Positions 30,049 to 40,112 are shown, numbered from the stretch's first letter. The stretch: 64,000 bases of DNA from Tsukamurella pulmonis (GCF_900103175.1 NZ_FNLF01000002.1:124001-188000), one strand, 5' to 3'. Numbers and translations: made by a program. Notes: generated by a model from the sequence alone, not told the origin.

Positions 30049-31649
30049 GCGGTCACGTCCTCGGACTCGCGGAGCAGGAGGTCCTGGACGCTGACCTTGC
30101 CACTGGTGGGCGCATGACGGTGCCGTGCCGGCGGCCGGGTCCGCAGGAAGATCGCGACGAGTACGCACGCGACCACGCCCACGCCGGCCGCCACCAGGTT
30201 GGCGGACTGCATGGCCGAGACGAAGCTCTGCTGCACCGAGTGGCCGAGTGCGGCCTGCAGCTCCGGCGGCGCCGCCCCGATCGCGCGGATACCGCCGATC
30301 ACCGAGGACTCCGCCTCGGCCCGCACCTCGGGAGCCAGCGGCAGGCGAGTGACGTCCTCGGCGACCTTGGCCGAGTACAGGTGCGCCACCACCGAACCCA
30401 GGATCGCGACGCCGAGCGCGCCACCGACCTCGCGCGTGGTGTCGTTGACCGCCGAGCCCGCGCCGGCCTCCTCCGACGGCACCGACGTCATCACCGAGGT
30501 CGTCGCGGGGCCCTGCAGCAGGCCCAGGCCCACGGCGATCACCGACATCGCCGGCAGGATGTCCGTGAGGTAGTCGGCGGACTCGGTCAGCCGCGACGTC
30601 AGCACGAAGCCCGCTGCCATGATCGCCAGGCCGACCGCGATGGTGAAGCGCATCCGCCGCTCGGTGTTCGCCAGGGCGGCGAGCGGTGTCACGGCGACGG
30701 CCGCGAGCGCGAACGGGATCACCCGCACCGCGGTCTCCAGCGGCCCGAAGCCGAGCACCGCCTGGAAGTACATGATCGTGATGAACACGAAGCCCAGCAG
30801 GCAGAAGAACCCGGCGCAGATCGCGAACGAGCCCATCGCGAATCCGCGGGAACGGAACAGGGTCACGTCGAGCACCGGGTTGTGGTGCCGCCGCTCATAA
30901 CCGACGAAGGCCAGCACCAGGATCGCCGCACCGATCAGCGACCCCACGATCAGCGGGCTGCCCCAGCCGAAGTTCGGCGCCTCGATCAGGCCCCACACCA
31001 GCAGCGTGATGCCCGAGATCGACAGCAGCACACCGACGACGTCGAAGGAGGGGCGCTCCGACCCGAACGACTCGGGCACCAGGGCCAGGCACCCGATGAT
31101 CGCGACGATGGAGATGGGGACGTTGATCCAGAACACCGAGGACCAGGCGAAGTGCTCGACCAGGTAGCCGCCCACGACCGGTCCGATCGCGATCGACGCG
31201 CCGGCCGCGGCGGACCACACGGCGATCGCCTTGGTCCGTTCCTCCTTCTCCGGGAACAGGTTCGAGATGATCGCGAGCGTCGCGGGGAAGATCAGCGCCG
31301 CCGCGGCGCCGAGTGCCGCGCGTGCGGTGATGAGCTCCGCGAGTGACGTCGACCGCGTCGCCAGCACCGAGATCACCACGAAGAGCACCAGCCCGGTGAT
31401 GAGCACCTTGCGCCGGCCGAGGCGATCGCCGAAGTAACCGGTGGCGAGAAGCAGGCCCGCGAACACCAGGGTGTAGGAGTCCACGATCCACTGCAGCGCA
31501 CTCATCCCGCCGCCGAACTCCTCGCTCAGCGTGGGCAGCGCGATGGTGACGATGCTGTTGTCCATGCCGGTCATCAGCACCGCGATGCACAGTGTGCCGA
31601 GTGAGATCCACCGGGTCGCAGCGGACGACGGACGCGCGGGAGTGCTCAT
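29979..31649 (-). CDS. MFS drug exporter, 14-TMS DHA2 (EmrB/QacA) type
   Basis: The 556-residue protein has about 14 membrane helices and the DHA2 motifs MDNSIVTIALPTL (motif D1 type), GYFGDRLGRRKVL (motif A) and GPVVGGYLVEHFAW (motif C). It pumps small molecules out in exchange for protons. A cytoplasmic tail of about 60 residues follows. ATG 31649 lies one base after the TGA of the glycosyltransferase gene, so the two form an operon. The pairing suggests export of a glycosylated compound or lipid, or protection against a xenobiotic; the substrate is unknown. Confidence 0.9.
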   Translation of the reverse strand: MSTPARPSSAATRWISLGTLCIAVLMTGMDNSIVTIALPTLSEEFGGGMSALQWIVDSYTLVFAGLLLATGYFGDRLGRRKVLITGLVLFVVISVLATRSTSLAELITARAALGAAAALIFPATLAIISNLFPEKEERTKAIAVWSAAAGASIAIGPVVGGYLVEHFAWSSVFWINVPISIVAIIGCLALVPESFGSERPSFDVVGVLLSISGITLLVWGLIEAPNFGWGSPLIVGSLIGAAILVLAFVGYERRHHNPVLDVTLFRSRGFAMGSFAICAGFFCLLGFVFITIMYFQAVLGFGPLETAVRVIPFALAAVAVTPLAALANTERRMRFTIAVGLAIMAAGFVLTSRLTESADYLTDILPAMSVIAVGLGLLQGPATTSVMTSVPSEEAGAGSAVNDTTREVGGALGVAILGSVVAHLYSAKVAEDVTRLPLAPEVRAEAESSVIGGIRAIGAAPPELQAALGHSVQQSFVSAMQSANLVAAGVGVVACVLVAIFLRTRPPARHRHAPTSGKVSVQDLLLRESEDVTAQIVLPGLRSRSTPSSPHDHATR

Positions 31650-31650
31650 G

Positions 31651-32970
31651 TCAGCGATCGGGGGTGGCGGCGCGCGCGTCGCCCACCTCGGCGAGGAAGG
31701 CGTCGAAGGCGGCCACGAACTCCTCGCGCCCGTCCAGGTCCGCGGCTGCGCGGGCGCCGGTCGCGCGGGCACCGTCGACGATCCGCTGATCGCGGATCAG
31801 CCCGAGCACGCCGTCGGCGATGGTCCGCGCCGTCATCCGGCGCCGCGGCAGGACCGCGCCCGCCCCGGCCGCCTCGATGCGGCGACCCCAGAAGTGCTGG
31901 TCGAAGGCCTGGCTGCAGATCAACGACGGACGTCCCGATGCGGCGGCGATGGCCGTCGTGCCGGCGCCGCCGTGGTACACCAGCGCGGCGCAGCGGGCGA
32001 AGACCCGGTCGTGGTCGACATCGGGCACCACCAACAGGTCCGGCGTCGCGACGATGTCCTCACGGGTGCTCGGCGACCAGCCGGGGACGGCGAGCACGCG
32101 GATCCCGTCCCGCGCCAGGATCTCGGCGAGGCCGTCCACGACGGTATCGAAGTCCACGACCGGCATGCTCCCGAATCCGACGTAGACGACGGGGCGCTCG
32201 TCCTGCGCGAGCCAGGCGTCGACCTGGGCGTCGCGCTCCGCGCGGGAGGCGGGGCGGCCGCCGATCCGGATGAAGCCGATACGGGGCTGTCTGACGTCGG
32301 AGCGCGAGCGGGGCGGCACCAGCGCCCGGCCGAAGGCCTCGACGCGCAGGATGTCGCGCCCGTCGAGCACCGACCGGGGATTGATGATGCGCCGCGGATA
32401 CCCGGCTCGCCGGGCCAGTGCCACCGTCTTGGTGAAGATGCTCAGCGCCCAGCCGACGTTGAAGATCCGGTAGGTCAGCGGCAGGATGGCCGGGATGCGC
32501 GCCGTGAAGTCCTGCAGGCGCGGCTCGAGCAGCGGGTTCGGGACGGCGCTGTGGACGTCTCCGGGGAAGTACTCGAGCATCACGAGCGGGGTGTTCTCGC
32601 GGTGGGTGATCACCGCGGCCTGCTCCTCGAGGATCCGCGTGCTGATCACGCAGTCGACGTCCTGGCAGAACTCGGCGAACCGGTCGTCGAACTCGTCGCC
32701 GTGCGAATCGGCGAGTTTGCCCAGCTCCCGCAGCTGCGTCGTGGTGCTGGCACCGAAGAACTTCTTCTGGCCCTGCGGGGACTGCAGGAACTCCTTGAGG
32801 TTGAGCGTCGTCAGCACGTGCGGCTCGAAGCCGTAGGACCGGACGTACTCCTGCGACTCCACCGTGCACCCGATCTTCACCGCGTCGCCGCGGTCGGCGA
32901 AGATCCGCGCCACGGCCAGGAGCGGACTGATGTCGCCGCGTGAGCCCATGCATGCGATCGCGATGCGCAT
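31651..32970 (-). CDS. GT1-family glycosyltransferase (Gtf/UGT type)
   Basis: The 439-residue GT-B enzyme has the N-terminal acceptor motif MRIAIACMGSRGDISPLLA and the C-terminal nucleotide-sugar site (YHGGAGTTAIAAASGRPSL, FDQHFWGRRIEAAGAG). This pattern is shared with natural-product glycosyltransferases (GtfB/E), the mycobacterial glycopeptidolipid enzymes and macrolide-inactivating enzymes. ATG 32970 is preferred because AAAGGG lies 8 bases upstream; ATG 32976 is possible. It is followed by the MFS exporter with a one-base gap. The acceptor and sugar cannot be predicted. The operon interrupts the conserved recF-dciA neighbourhood. Confidence 0.88.
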   Translation of the reverse strand: MRIAIACMGSRGDISPLLAVARIFADRGDAVKIGCTVESQEYVRSYGFEPHVLTTLNLKEFLQSPQGQKKFFGASTTTQLRELGKLADSHGDEFDDRFAEFCQDVDCVISTRILEEQAAVITHRENTPLVMLEYFPGDVHSAVPNPLLEPRLQDFTARIPAILPLTYRIFNVGWALSIFTKTVALARRAGYPRRIINPRSVLDGRDILRVEAFGRALVPPRSRSDVRQPRIGFIRIGGRPASRAERDAQVDAWLAQDERPVVYVGFGSMPVVDFDTVVDGLAEILARDGIRVLAVPGWSPSTREDIVATPDLLVVPDVDHDRVFARCAALVYHGGAGTTAIAAASGRPSLICSQAFDQHFWGRRIEAAGAGAVLPRRRMTARTIADGVLGLIRDQRIVDGARATGARAAADLDGREEFVAAFDAFLAEVGDARAATPDR

Positions 32971-33051
32971 CGTCATGCCCTTTCTGTCGAGGTCACCTAA
33001 TCGGTGGGGATGCTGTCCGGCGGAAACACACGAACTGTACGCCGTCCGAGG

Positions 33052-34251
33052 TTATTGCACACTCCGTTCCCCAATGAAACGTGTTCCGGATGAGAGCCGC
33101 GAGACCCGTGCCTCGGCGGGCCCCTCGACGGTGACCTCGTAGTTCGCGGCGCGCAGGACGGGGGGCAGATCCTCGGGCACGGCGGCGGTGACGATCACCT
33201 GCTCCGTTCCCGCGGCCACCTCCGCGAGCGCGGTCCGGCGCTTGGCGTCGAGCTCGGCGAAGACGTCGTCGAGCAACAGCACCGGCTCGGAGCCGCCGGC
33301 ACGGAGCAGCTCCAGCGACGCCAACCGCAATGCCAATGCGTACGACCAGGATTCGCCGTGGGACGCGAATCCCTTGGCCGGCTCGTTCCCGAGCCGCAGA
33401 TCCAGGTCGTCGCGGTGCGGACCCACCAGGCTCATCCCCCGGTCGATCTCCCGCGGCCGCGCGGCCGCCAACCCGTCGAGTAGCAGGCGCTCGAGCTCCG
33501 CGACGGAGGCCGTGGCCGGATCGCCGTCGAAGCCCTCGAACAGCGACCCGCTGTAACTGATCGTGGCGGCGCGCGAGTGCGGCGCGAGCGAGGCGTAGGC
33601 GACGGTCAGGTGGGGTGCGAGCGAGGCCACCACCTCGAGCCGCGCCGCCAGCACCTCGGCACCGAACCGGGCCAACTGCGCGTCCCAGACGTCGAGCGTC
33701 GAGAGCATCGCCTCGGCGTCCCCGCCGCCCCGTCGCGCCGCCGCGTACGCGGTCTTGAGCAGGGCGTTGCGCTGCTTGAGCACCCGCTCGTAGTCGGCCT
33801 TCTCCGCCGCGATGCGCGGTGTGCGCAGAATGGCGAGATCGTCGAGGAAACGGCGCCGACCGCCCGGCTCCCCACGCACCAGCGCCAGGTCCTCGGGGGC
33901 GAAGAGCACCGACTGCAGGATCCCGAGCAGCTCGCGCGGCCGCCGGCACGGGGCGGTGTTGATCCGGGCCTTGTTGGCCCGCCCGGCGATGATGTCGACC
34001 TCGGCCGTGAGCTCGCGGCCCGCGTTGTGCACCGTCGCCGCGACCGAGGCGCTCTCTGCGCCGACGCGGATCAACGGCTGGTCCGTGGCCACCCGGTGCG
34101 AGCCCAGGGTGGCGAGGTAGTTGAGCGCCTCGATGAGGTTGGTCTTGCCGAATCCGTTGCGGCCCACGAAGACGCTGACGCCCGGCTCCAGGTCGACGGT
34201 GACGTCGTCCCAGGACCGGAAGTCGTGCAGGGTCAGGCGGCGGACGTACAA
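33052..34251 (-). CDS. recF: RecF, DNA gap repair and replication recombination protein
   Basis: The 399-residue SMC-like ATPase has Walker A GRNGFGKTNL, the signature LVRGEPGGRRRFLDDL and Walker B LLLDDVFAELD. It loads RecA at gaps with RecO and RecR. The start is TTG 34251 (TTGTACGTCCGC, MYVRRL in the protein), in line with mycobacterial homologues; no strong ribosome-binding site is seen. It is 18 bp after gnd and in the conserved dnaN-gnd-recF order. The downstream dciA gene is displaced by about 4.4 kb. Confidence 0.96.
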   Translation of the reverse strand: MYVRRLTLHDFRSWDDVTVDLEPGVSVFVGRNGFGKTNLIEALNYLATLGSHRVATDQPLIRVGAESASVAATVHNAGRELTAEVDIIAGRANKARINTAPCRRPRELLGILQSVLFAPEDLALVRGEPGGRRRFLDDLAILRTPRIAAEKADYERVLKQRNALLKTAYAAARRGGGDAEAMLSTLDVWDAQLARFGAEVLAARLEVVASLAPHLTVAYASLAPHSRAATISYSGSLFEGFDGDPATASVAELERLLLDGLAAARPREIDRGMSLVGPHRDDLDLRLGNEPAKGFASHGESWSYALALRLASLELLRAGGSEPVLLLDDVFAELDAKRRTALAEVAAGTEQVIVTAAVPEDLPPVLRAANYEVTVEGPAEARVSRLSSGTRFIGERSVQ

Positions 34252-34269
34252 AAGAGCAGTCGGCCCTGA

Positions 34270-35154
34270 CTAGTCGGCGCGCCGCACGGCGTGTCCGCCG
34301 AACTGGTTGCGCAAGGCGGAGACCGCCTTCATCGTGTCCGAATCCTCCTGGCGGGACTGGAAACGCGCGAACAGCGCGGCCGCGATGACGGGCGCCGGCA
34401 CGGAGTGGCGGATCGCCTCCTCCACGGTCCACCGGCCCTCACCGGAGTCCTCGGTGTAGCCGGTGATCTCCTGCAGCCCCGGGTCCTCCTCGAGGGCCTT
34501 GACCAGAAGGTCGAGCAGCCAGGAACGCACGACGGTGCCCTTGCTCCACGCCCGGATCGTGCCCGCGACGTTCTCGATCAGCGGCTCGGCCTCGAGCAGG
34601 TCGTAGCCCTCGCCGTAGGCCTGCATCAGGCCGTACTCGATACCGTTGTGGATCATCTTGGCGTAGTGACCGGCGCCGACGGGGCCGCTGTGCGCGAAAC
34701 CGTCCTCCCGCGCGCCCTCCGGGCGCAGCGCGTCGAAGATCGGCATGGCGCGTTCGACGTCGGCGTCGGAACCGCCCACCATGAGGCCGTAGCCGTTCTC
34801 GAGCCCCCACACACCACCCGAGACGCCGCAGTCCAGGTAGCCGATGCCCTTCTCGGACAACAGTTCCGCGTTCACGTGATCATCGGTGTAGCGGGAGTTC
34901 CCACCGTCGATGACCAGATCGCCCGGCTCCAGGATGTCGGCCAGCTTCCGCACGGTCTCGCGGGTCGGCTCGCCCGCGGGCACCATCACCCAGACGGTGC
35001 GCGGCGCGGTGAGCGCCTCGGCCAACGCCTCGAGCGAGGGAACGTCCGTGACCTCCGGGCGGGGGTCGTAGCCGACGACCTCGTGCTCGGCGTTGCGGAT
35101 CCGCTGGCGCATGTTCGCGCCCATCTTGCCCAGACCGATCAGACCCAACTGCAT
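34270..35154 (-). CDS. gnd: 6-phosphogluconate dehydrogenase, decarboxylating (short, NAD-type)
   Basis: The 294-residue enzyme has the Rossmann motif GLIGLGKMGANM, the substrate site DCGVSGGVWGLENGYGLMVG and the catalytic Lys in HYAKMIHNGIEYGLM. It oxidises 6-phosphogluconate to ribulose 5-phosphate and CO2 in the pentose phosphate pathway; this short form is usually NAD-linked. It lies between dnaN and recF, the normal place in Mycobacteriales. Confidence 0.95.
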   Translation of the reverse strand: MQLGLIGLGKMGANMRQRIRNAEHEVVGYDPRPEVTDVPSLEALAEALTAPRTVWVMVPAGEPTRETVRKLADILEPGDLVIDGGNSRYTDDHVNAELLSEKGIGYLDCGVSGGVWGLENGYGLMVGGSDADVERAMPIFDALRPEGAREDGFAHSGPVGAGHYAKMIHNGIEYGLMQAYGEGYDLLEAEPLIENVAGTIRAWSKGTVVRSWLLDLLVKALEEDPGLQEITGYTEDSGEGRWTVEEAIRHSVPAPVIAAALFARFQSRQEDSDTMKAVSALRNQFGGHAVRRAD

Positions 35155-35191
35155 GTGCGAGGCACCCTTCCGTGCGGAGACGACGGTTCGA

Positions 35192-36355
35192 TCAGCCGGG
35201 CAGGCGCACCGGCATCAGCAGGTACGTGTACGGGCTCTGCGGCGCGGGGAACGCACCCGAGTCGTCCGGCTCGTAGCCATTCTCCACTGCGGGCCGCAGC
35301 ACCGCAGGGCGACTGGGCGTGGTGAATCCGAAGGTCACCGACTCGGTGTGGATCGCGGCGAGGCCGTCGAGGAGGTAGCCCGGGTTGAAGGCGATGGTCA
35401 GCGGCTCGCCCTGGAAGTCGGCGGGCAGCTCCTCCTCGGCCCGGCCCGCGTCGTCGCCGCCGGCGGAGAGGCGCAGCGTACCGTCGGCGAACTCCATCCG
35501 GACCTGCGCGCCGCGGTCCGCGACGAGCGCCACGCGCTTGATGGCCTCGAGCAGCGGCGCGATCTCCATGGTGGCGAGCGCGGTGTGCGAGGCCGGCAGC
35601 AGCTGACGGAACTTGGGGAAGTCCGCGTCGAGCAGGCGAGTGGTGGTGCGACGGTCCGCGCCGACCACGCCGAGCAGGCCGTCGGCGCCCACGGCGGATC
35701 CGGCGCCCAGCGCGATGCCCACCTCGGGATCGACGGCGAAGGTCTTGGCGGCCTCGGACAACGTCTTCGCCGGGACGAGGACGGCGGCCTTGACGTCGGA
35801 GGTGCCGGGCTGCCAGTCGAACTCGCGGACCGCGAGCCGGAACCGGTCGGTGGCGGCGAGCACGACCTTCTCGCCCTCGATCTCGACGCGGATGCCCGTG
35901 AGCATCGGCAGCGTGTCGTCCTTGCCGGCGGCGATCGCGACCTGCGCAATGGCTTCGGCGAACGTGCCGCGCTCGATGGCACCGGTCTGCTGGGGCAGCT
36001 CGGGCAGCTGCGGGTAGTCCTCGACGGGCATCGTCGGGAGCGAGAACTTCGCGCTGCCGCAGGTGATGGCGACGCGGGTGGTGTCGAGCTGCACGTCGAC
36101 CGGCTTGTTCGGCAGGGCCTTGGTGATGTCGGCGAGCAGGCGGCCGGAGACCAGCGCCTGGCCCTCGTCGGCGACCTCGGCGCCGACGCGCACGCGCGCC
36201 GAGACCTCGTAGTCGAATCCCGAGACGGTCAGGCCGTCGTCACCCGCGGTGAGCAGGACGCCGCCGAGAACCGGCACCGGAGGGCGCGACGGCAGGCTGC
36301 GCGCCACCCACGCGACGGATTCGGCGAACTCCTCGTGCGGGACGCGAAACTTCAT
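35192..36355 (-). CDS. dnaN: DNA polymerase III beta sliding clamp
   Basis: The 387-residue protein begins [21 protein letters not shown] and shows the three clamp domains with conserved patches ([29 protein letters not shown], and the C-terminal [10 protein letters not shown]). It forms a dimeric ring that tethers polymerases to DNA. It is the first minus-strand gene on the left side of the origin region. Confidence 0.98.
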   Translation of the reverse strand: MKFRVPHEEFAESVAWVARSLPSRPPVPVLGGVLLTAGDDGLTVSGFDYEVSARVRVGAEVADEGQALVSGRLLADITKALPNKPVDVQLDTTRVAITCGSAKFSLPTMPVEDYPQLPELPQQTGAIERGTFAEAIAQVAIAAGKDDTLPMLTGIRVEIEGEKVVLAATDRFRLAVREFDWQPGTSDVKAAVLVPAKTLSEAAKTFAVDPEVGIALGAGSAVGADGLLGVVGADRRTTTRLLDADFPKFRQLLPASHTALATMEIAPLLEAIKRVALVADRGAQVRMEFADGTLRLSAGGDDAGRAEEELPADFQGEPLTIAFNPGYLLDGLAAIHTESVTFGFTTPSRPAVLRPAVENGYEPDDSGAFPAPQSPYTYLLMPVRLPG

Positions 36356-36811
36356 GCCGACGGGGCCTTTCGATGGGGGTCGTTCGGGTACGGCGTGGCG
36401 GGCACGACCGTGAGGCCTTCGATGCTATAGGAGCCGGGCTCATCCGGTGGCGTTCAGGTCGCCCCCGGCCCGAACCACGGGTCCGGCCGAGCGGAGCGCG
36501 CCGGACCTTCACGTCCCCTCTTTTCAAAAGAAGGATCTAGAGAAGAAATATGTCATCGTCATAAGCCCTGTGGAGGATGTGGAAACTCCGAGTCCGCGCA
36601 GCGCGGGTGGCGTGTCGGGGTGTTGACGACGCGCCGCAGGGATTGTGGAACTACATCGGTGTGATTGGTGACGAACCGGGTCTGTGGATACCTGTGGATG
36701 AACTCTCCCCAGGTCACTCCTGGGATTTCCCCGATTCATCCACAGGGTGTGTGCAGTACTGGTGAGTAATTCGTCGTTCGCTCGCCGCCGCGCGGCGCGT
36801 ACGGTGTGACC
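36356..36811. other. oriC: Origin of replication (oriC) region
   Basis: The gap between dnaN and the MmpS-like gene holds close DnaA boxes: TGTGGATAC (36683-36691), TGTGGATGA (36693-36701) and its inverse TCATCCACA (36736-36744). Weaker TGTGGA motifs lie near 36569-36582 and 36644. An A/T-rich patch (36521-36562, with the palindrome CTTTTCAAAAG at 36520-36530) could be the unwinding element. Genes point away on both sides. This is where mycobacteria have oriC, next to dnaN. Confidence 0.8.
36480..36507. repeat. Inverted repeat near dnaN start
   Basis: GGTCCGGC and GCCGGACC form an 8-bp stem around a 12-base loop in the dnaN upstream region. It could be a 5'-UTR hairpin of dnaN. Confidence 0.45.
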
Positions 36812-37690
36812 ATGGGATATCCGGATCCGCAGCGCCCCGGGGAGCACCCCGGCGGCCAGAACTACCCCGCCGGGCCACAGGGCCCGAACGTGCCGAAACC
36901 CACGCGTGAATACGAGCGCCCCGACGCCGGACCGGCCGATCCCGGCGCATCGCAGGGCCCGCCGGCGCCCCCTCCCCCGCCTCCCGCGGGCCCGGGCGGA
37001 CCCGGTGTCCCCGGCCCGCAGGACCCGCCCACGCAGCAGTACGACGGTGGCTATCAGCTCGGCTACGCGCCGGGCGCGTACGGCGATCAGTACGGCGCTC
37101 CGCCGCCCCAGGGTCCTCCTCCCGGCCCGGGCGGTCCGTGGGGTCCCGGCGACGGCGGCGACGGCTCGGGCGGCGGGAACGGCGGCAACAAGAAGCTGTT
37201 GTGGATCGCCGCGGCCGCGGTGGTCTTCGCGCTCGTGCTGGCCGTGATCGTCGCGCTCGTGGCGACCAGCGGCGGACCGTCGAGCAGTACGGCCTCGGAG
37301 ACCACGACGACCACCGCGCCCCCGACGACCACCACGAGCGGGAAGCCGGGCGGCATCACGCTGCCCGGTGAGATCCCGTCGGGCATCTCCATCCCGCCGA
37401 TCTTCGGCGGCGAGTCCACGGGACCGAACGCGCGCAAGTGGCGGGTCGAGGTGACCGGCAGCGGCTCGGCCCAGTTGGTCACCGTCGGCATCCCCGAAAC
37501 GAATCTGTTCGGCTCGCAACCGCTTCCGTGGTCCAAGGAGTTCACCTCGGACTCGTTCCTGGTGACGGTCACCGTCATCGGGTACACGGGCGATGCGTCG
37601 TGCACGATCACCCGTGACGGGACGACGGTCGCCGAGGAGCGCAGCACCGGCGGGTCCGCCGGGCCGCTGATCTGCACCGCGAGCCGCTGA
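36812..37690 (+). CDS. MmpS-like membrane protein with Pro-rich N-terminus
   Basis: The protein has 292 residues from ATG 36812 (GTG 36806 also in frame). It has a disordered Pro/Gly-rich N-terminus (1-125), one membrane helix (KKLLWIAAAAVVFALVLAVI), a Thr-rich linker (TTTTTAPPTTTTSG) and an extracytoplasmic MmpS-like domain (RKWRVEVTGSGSAQLVTV, LPWSKEF, two Cys in DASCTIT and PLICTAS, probably a disulfide). MmpS proteins assist MmpL lipid exporters. It lies between oriC and dnaA on the plus strand, an unusual position. Confidence 0.8.
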   Translation: MGYPDPQRPGEHPGGQNYPAGPQGPNVPKPTREYERPDAGPADPGASQGPPAPPPPPPAGPGGPGVPGPQDPPTQQYDGGYQLGYAPGAYGDQYGAPPPQGPPPGPGGPWGPGDGGDGSGGGNGGNKKLLWIAAAAVVFALVLAVIVALVATSGGPSSSTASETTTTTAPPTTTTSGKPGGITLPGEIPSGISIPPIFGGESTGPNARKWRVEVTGSGSAQLVTVGIPETNLFGSQPLPWSKEFTSDSFLVTVTVIGYTGDASCTITRDGTTVAEERSTGGSAGPLICTASR

Positions 37691-37712
37691 GGCCGGGCGC
37701 CCTGCGCCGATG

Positions 37713-37724
37713 CACCGGCCGGTG
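37713..37724. terminator. Palindrome between convergent MmpS-like gene and dnaA
   Basis: CACCGGCCGGTG is a perfect 12-bp palindrome in the 59-bp space between two convergent stop codons, a position suited to a bidirectional terminator. No T-run is present. Confidence 0.35.
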
Positions 37725-37749
37725 ATCCGCGGGGTCGCCGGCCGGGCGG

Positions 37750-39246
37750 CTACTGGCTGCGCCGCTTGATGCGGGTGGTCAGTTCCTGCACCTGGTCGTA
37801 GACGCGGCGGCGCTCCGGCATCTCCTTGCGGATCTTGCGCTCGGCGTACATGACGGTGGTGTGGTCGCGGTCGAAGATCTGCCCGATCTTCGGCAGCGAG
37901 AGCTCGGTGAGCTCGCGGCACAGGTACATGGCGATCTGCCGCGCATGCGTCACGGCGCGGGCGCGCTCGGTGCCCTTGAGGTCGGCCACGGAGATCTCGA
38001 AGTACTCCGCCACCACCGAAAGGATCGTGCTGGAGGAGATCTCGATGGTCGTGGTGTCCGGCACCAGGTCGCGCAGCACCATCTCGGCGAGCTCGTAGGT
38101 CACGTCCGTCTGGGTGAGCGAGGCGAAGGCCGTCACGCGGATCAGCGCGCCCTCGAGCTCGCGGATGTTGCGGTCGATGCGGGTGGCGATGAGCTCCAGC
38201 ACGTCCGGCGGCACGTGGATGCGTTCCATCTGCGCCTTCTTGAGCAGGATCGCCATGCGGATCTCCAGCTCGGGCGGCTGCACGTCGGTGATCAGGCCCC
38301 ACTCGAACCGCGTGCGCAGCCGGTCCTCCAGCGTCGCCAGCTGTTTCGGCGGCCGGTCGGAGGAGACCACGATCTGCTTGTTCGCGTTGTGCAGCGTGTT
38401 GAAGGTGTGGAAGAACTCCTCCTGGATGCCCAGCTTCCCCTCGAGGAACTGGATGTCGTCCACCAGCAGGATGTCCACGTCGCGATAGCGCTGCTTGAAC
38501 TGGACCTGGCGGTCGTCCTTGAGCGAGTTGATGAAGTCGTTGGTGAACTCCTCCGTGGACACGTACTTCACGCGCATCCCGGGGAACAGCCGGCGGGCGT
38601 AGTGGCCCGCGGCGTGCAGGAGGTGGGTCTTGCCGAGCCCGGATTCGCCCCAGATGAAGAGCGGGTTGTAGGCCCGGGCCGGGGCCTCTGCGACCGCGAA
38701 GGCCGCGGCGTGCGCGAACCGGTTCGAGGCGCCGATCACGAAGGTCTCGAAGGTGTACTTCTGGTTCAGGCTCGAGCCCGACGAGCCGGTCATCTCCGTG
38801 CCGTTGGTGACCGGGCCGGTCATCGGCGGGGGCAGCTGGACCGACGGTGACGGAGCGCCGGGCATGCCGGCGGCGATCTCGCTGACGGGGACCGCCAGAT
38901 CGGCGGTGCTCGGTCCCGACGGCCCCTCGGTGGGCGGGATGGCCGCCGCAGGTGCGGCGGGCGCGGCCGGCGGCGTCGCGTCGGGAGAGATCCGGACGCC
39001 GAGTTCGACGTCCTGGCCGAGGCGGGTGGTGAGGGCGGCGACGAGGGGTTCGCGGAGACTGCGCTCGATCGCGTCCTTCATGAGCTGGGAGGGCACGGCC
39101 ACGAGCGCGAAGCCCTCGGTCAGGGTGAGCGGCTGGACGAGCCGGAGCCAGGCCTTCTCCTGCTTGGTGAGGGTGCGATCGGTGTTGTCTCCGCAGAGCT
39201 CGTCGACCACGGCGGTCCACGTCTCGATCAGCGGATCAACGGTCAT
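37750..39246 (-). CDS. dnaA: Chromosomal replication initiator DnaA
   Basis: The 498-residue protein has domain I ([17 protein letters not shown]...), a Pro-rich domain II (about 95-165), AAA+ domain III with Walker [12 protein letters not shown] and Walker [12 protein letters not shown], and domain IV with the DnaA signature [21 protein letters not shown] 39246 is chosen because GGAGG lies five bases upstream; the frame is open to 39405. DnaA opens the origin. It is separated from oriC and dnaN by the MmpS-like gene, and its promoter contains further DnaA boxes. Confidence 0.97.
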   Translation of the reverse strand: MTVDPLIETWTAVVDELCGDNTDRTLTKQEKAWLRLVQPLTLTEGFALVAVPSQLMKDAIERSLREPLVAALTTRLGQDVELGVRISPDATPPAAPAAPAAAIPPTEGPSGPSTADLAVPVSEIAAGMPGAPSPSVQLPPPMTGPVTNGTEMTGSSGSSLNQKYTFETFVIGASNRFAHAAAFAVAEAPARAYNPLFIWGESGLGKTHLLHAAGHYARRLFPGMRVKYVSTEEFTNDFINSLKDDRQVQFKQRYRDVDILLVDDIQFLEGKLGIQEEFFHTFNTLHNANKQIVVSSDRPPKQLATLEDRLRTRFEWGLITDVQPPELEIRMAILLKKAQMERIHVPPDVLELIATRIDRNIRELEGALIRVTAFASLTQTDVTYELAEMVLRDLVPDTTTIEISSSTILSVVAEYFEISVADLKGTERARAVTHARQIAMYLCRELTELSLPKIGQIFDRDHTTVMYAERKIRKEMPERRRVYDQVQELTTRIKRRSQ

Positions 39247-39882
39247 CAGGTCCTCCACACCGGGTTCGAAGCCATCGGTCCCCGGCTTCCGACCGGCGTA
39301 CTCGTTCACAGGTTCCATGTCGCGCTGTGCATAACCGCACCCCACCCGACCTGCGAACGAACTGTACTCCACAGGTTCATCCACAGGTGTGGAAGACCGG
39401 AGCACAGGGGTGTCGGCCGAATGGTTCGGCCGTTGAACAGCGAGGTCGCAGGACTGCAGGGTCAGCGTTCCGGAGGGACCGGATTAGGGTGCAGCACCGA
39501 GCCCGCTACACGCCCGGCGCCCATCGGCCCGAAGCTGCCGTGCTCGGGGTCCACGGGGTGCCGCGGCCGTGCTCAGCAATCGCATTCGGCAAAGTTAACA
39601 GAGTGGAGCGCGGTCCTCAACACGAAGCACATAGTCCCAGGCGGCGGTGGGATGTCGGCGACGTTCGGCGTGTCGCGCCCGACGGATTGTGAGACGCGTC
39701 ACGGAGCGCCCGGGGCCCCGGTTTGACCTTGTCAGTGGGGATAAGTAGTCTTGACCGGTCTGTGCGCACACCGATTCGTCGGACGGGTTCGACCTCAAGT
39801 CGAGCTTCATGTGCCGCCGAAGAAGTTTCCGTCCATCGATCGGCGGCGCACCAGCGCCGCCCACTGAACAAGGAGTGTCACC
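39247..39882. promoter_or_regulatory. dnaA-rpmH intergenic region with DnaA boxes
   Basis: This 636-bp divergent gap holds the dnaA and rpmH promoters. A DnaA box TCATCCACA is at 39377-39385, with the related TACTCCACA at 39365-39373, so DnaA may autoregulate. The stretch 39727-39745 contains TTGTCAGTGGGGATAAG, a possible rpmH promoter (-35 TTGTCA). No gene is seen between the two start codons. Confidence 0.65.
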
Positions 39883-40026
39883 GTGGCCAAGGGCAAGCGG
39901 ACGTTCCAGCCGAACAACCGTCGCCGCGCGCGGGTGCACGGCTTCCGTCTTCGTATGCGTACCCGTGCCGGGCGCGCCATCGTCTCCGCGCGTCGCACCA
40001 AGGGCCGCGCGAAGCTGACGGCCTGA
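39883..40026 (+). CDS. rpmH: Ribosomal protein L34
   Basis: The 47-residue basic protein starts at GTG 39883 ([20 protein letters not shown]...) and ends at 40026, with AAGGAG 13-8 bases upstream. The sequence [21 protein letters not shown] is the L34 signature. It is the first gene of the conserved rpmH-rnpA-yidD-yidC-jag-rsmG run. Confidence 0.97.
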   Translation: MAKGKRTFQPNNRRRARVHGFRLRMRTRAGRAIVSARRTKGRAKLTA

Positions 40027-40112
40027 TTCCGCCTCTCGCGTAGCGCCACCGCGTACCGGTCCGCCGGGCGCGGTGGCGCTGCTGCAAAGACGATGGAGAA
40101 GGCAGGCAGGCA

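Noticed and set aside
36524-39220. An 898-residue minus-strand frame overlapping dnaA, oriC and the MmpS-like gene
   Set aside because: It is Arg/Pro-rich, crosses the origin and lies in another frame over dnaA, which has clear motifs; it is a GC-driven shadow.
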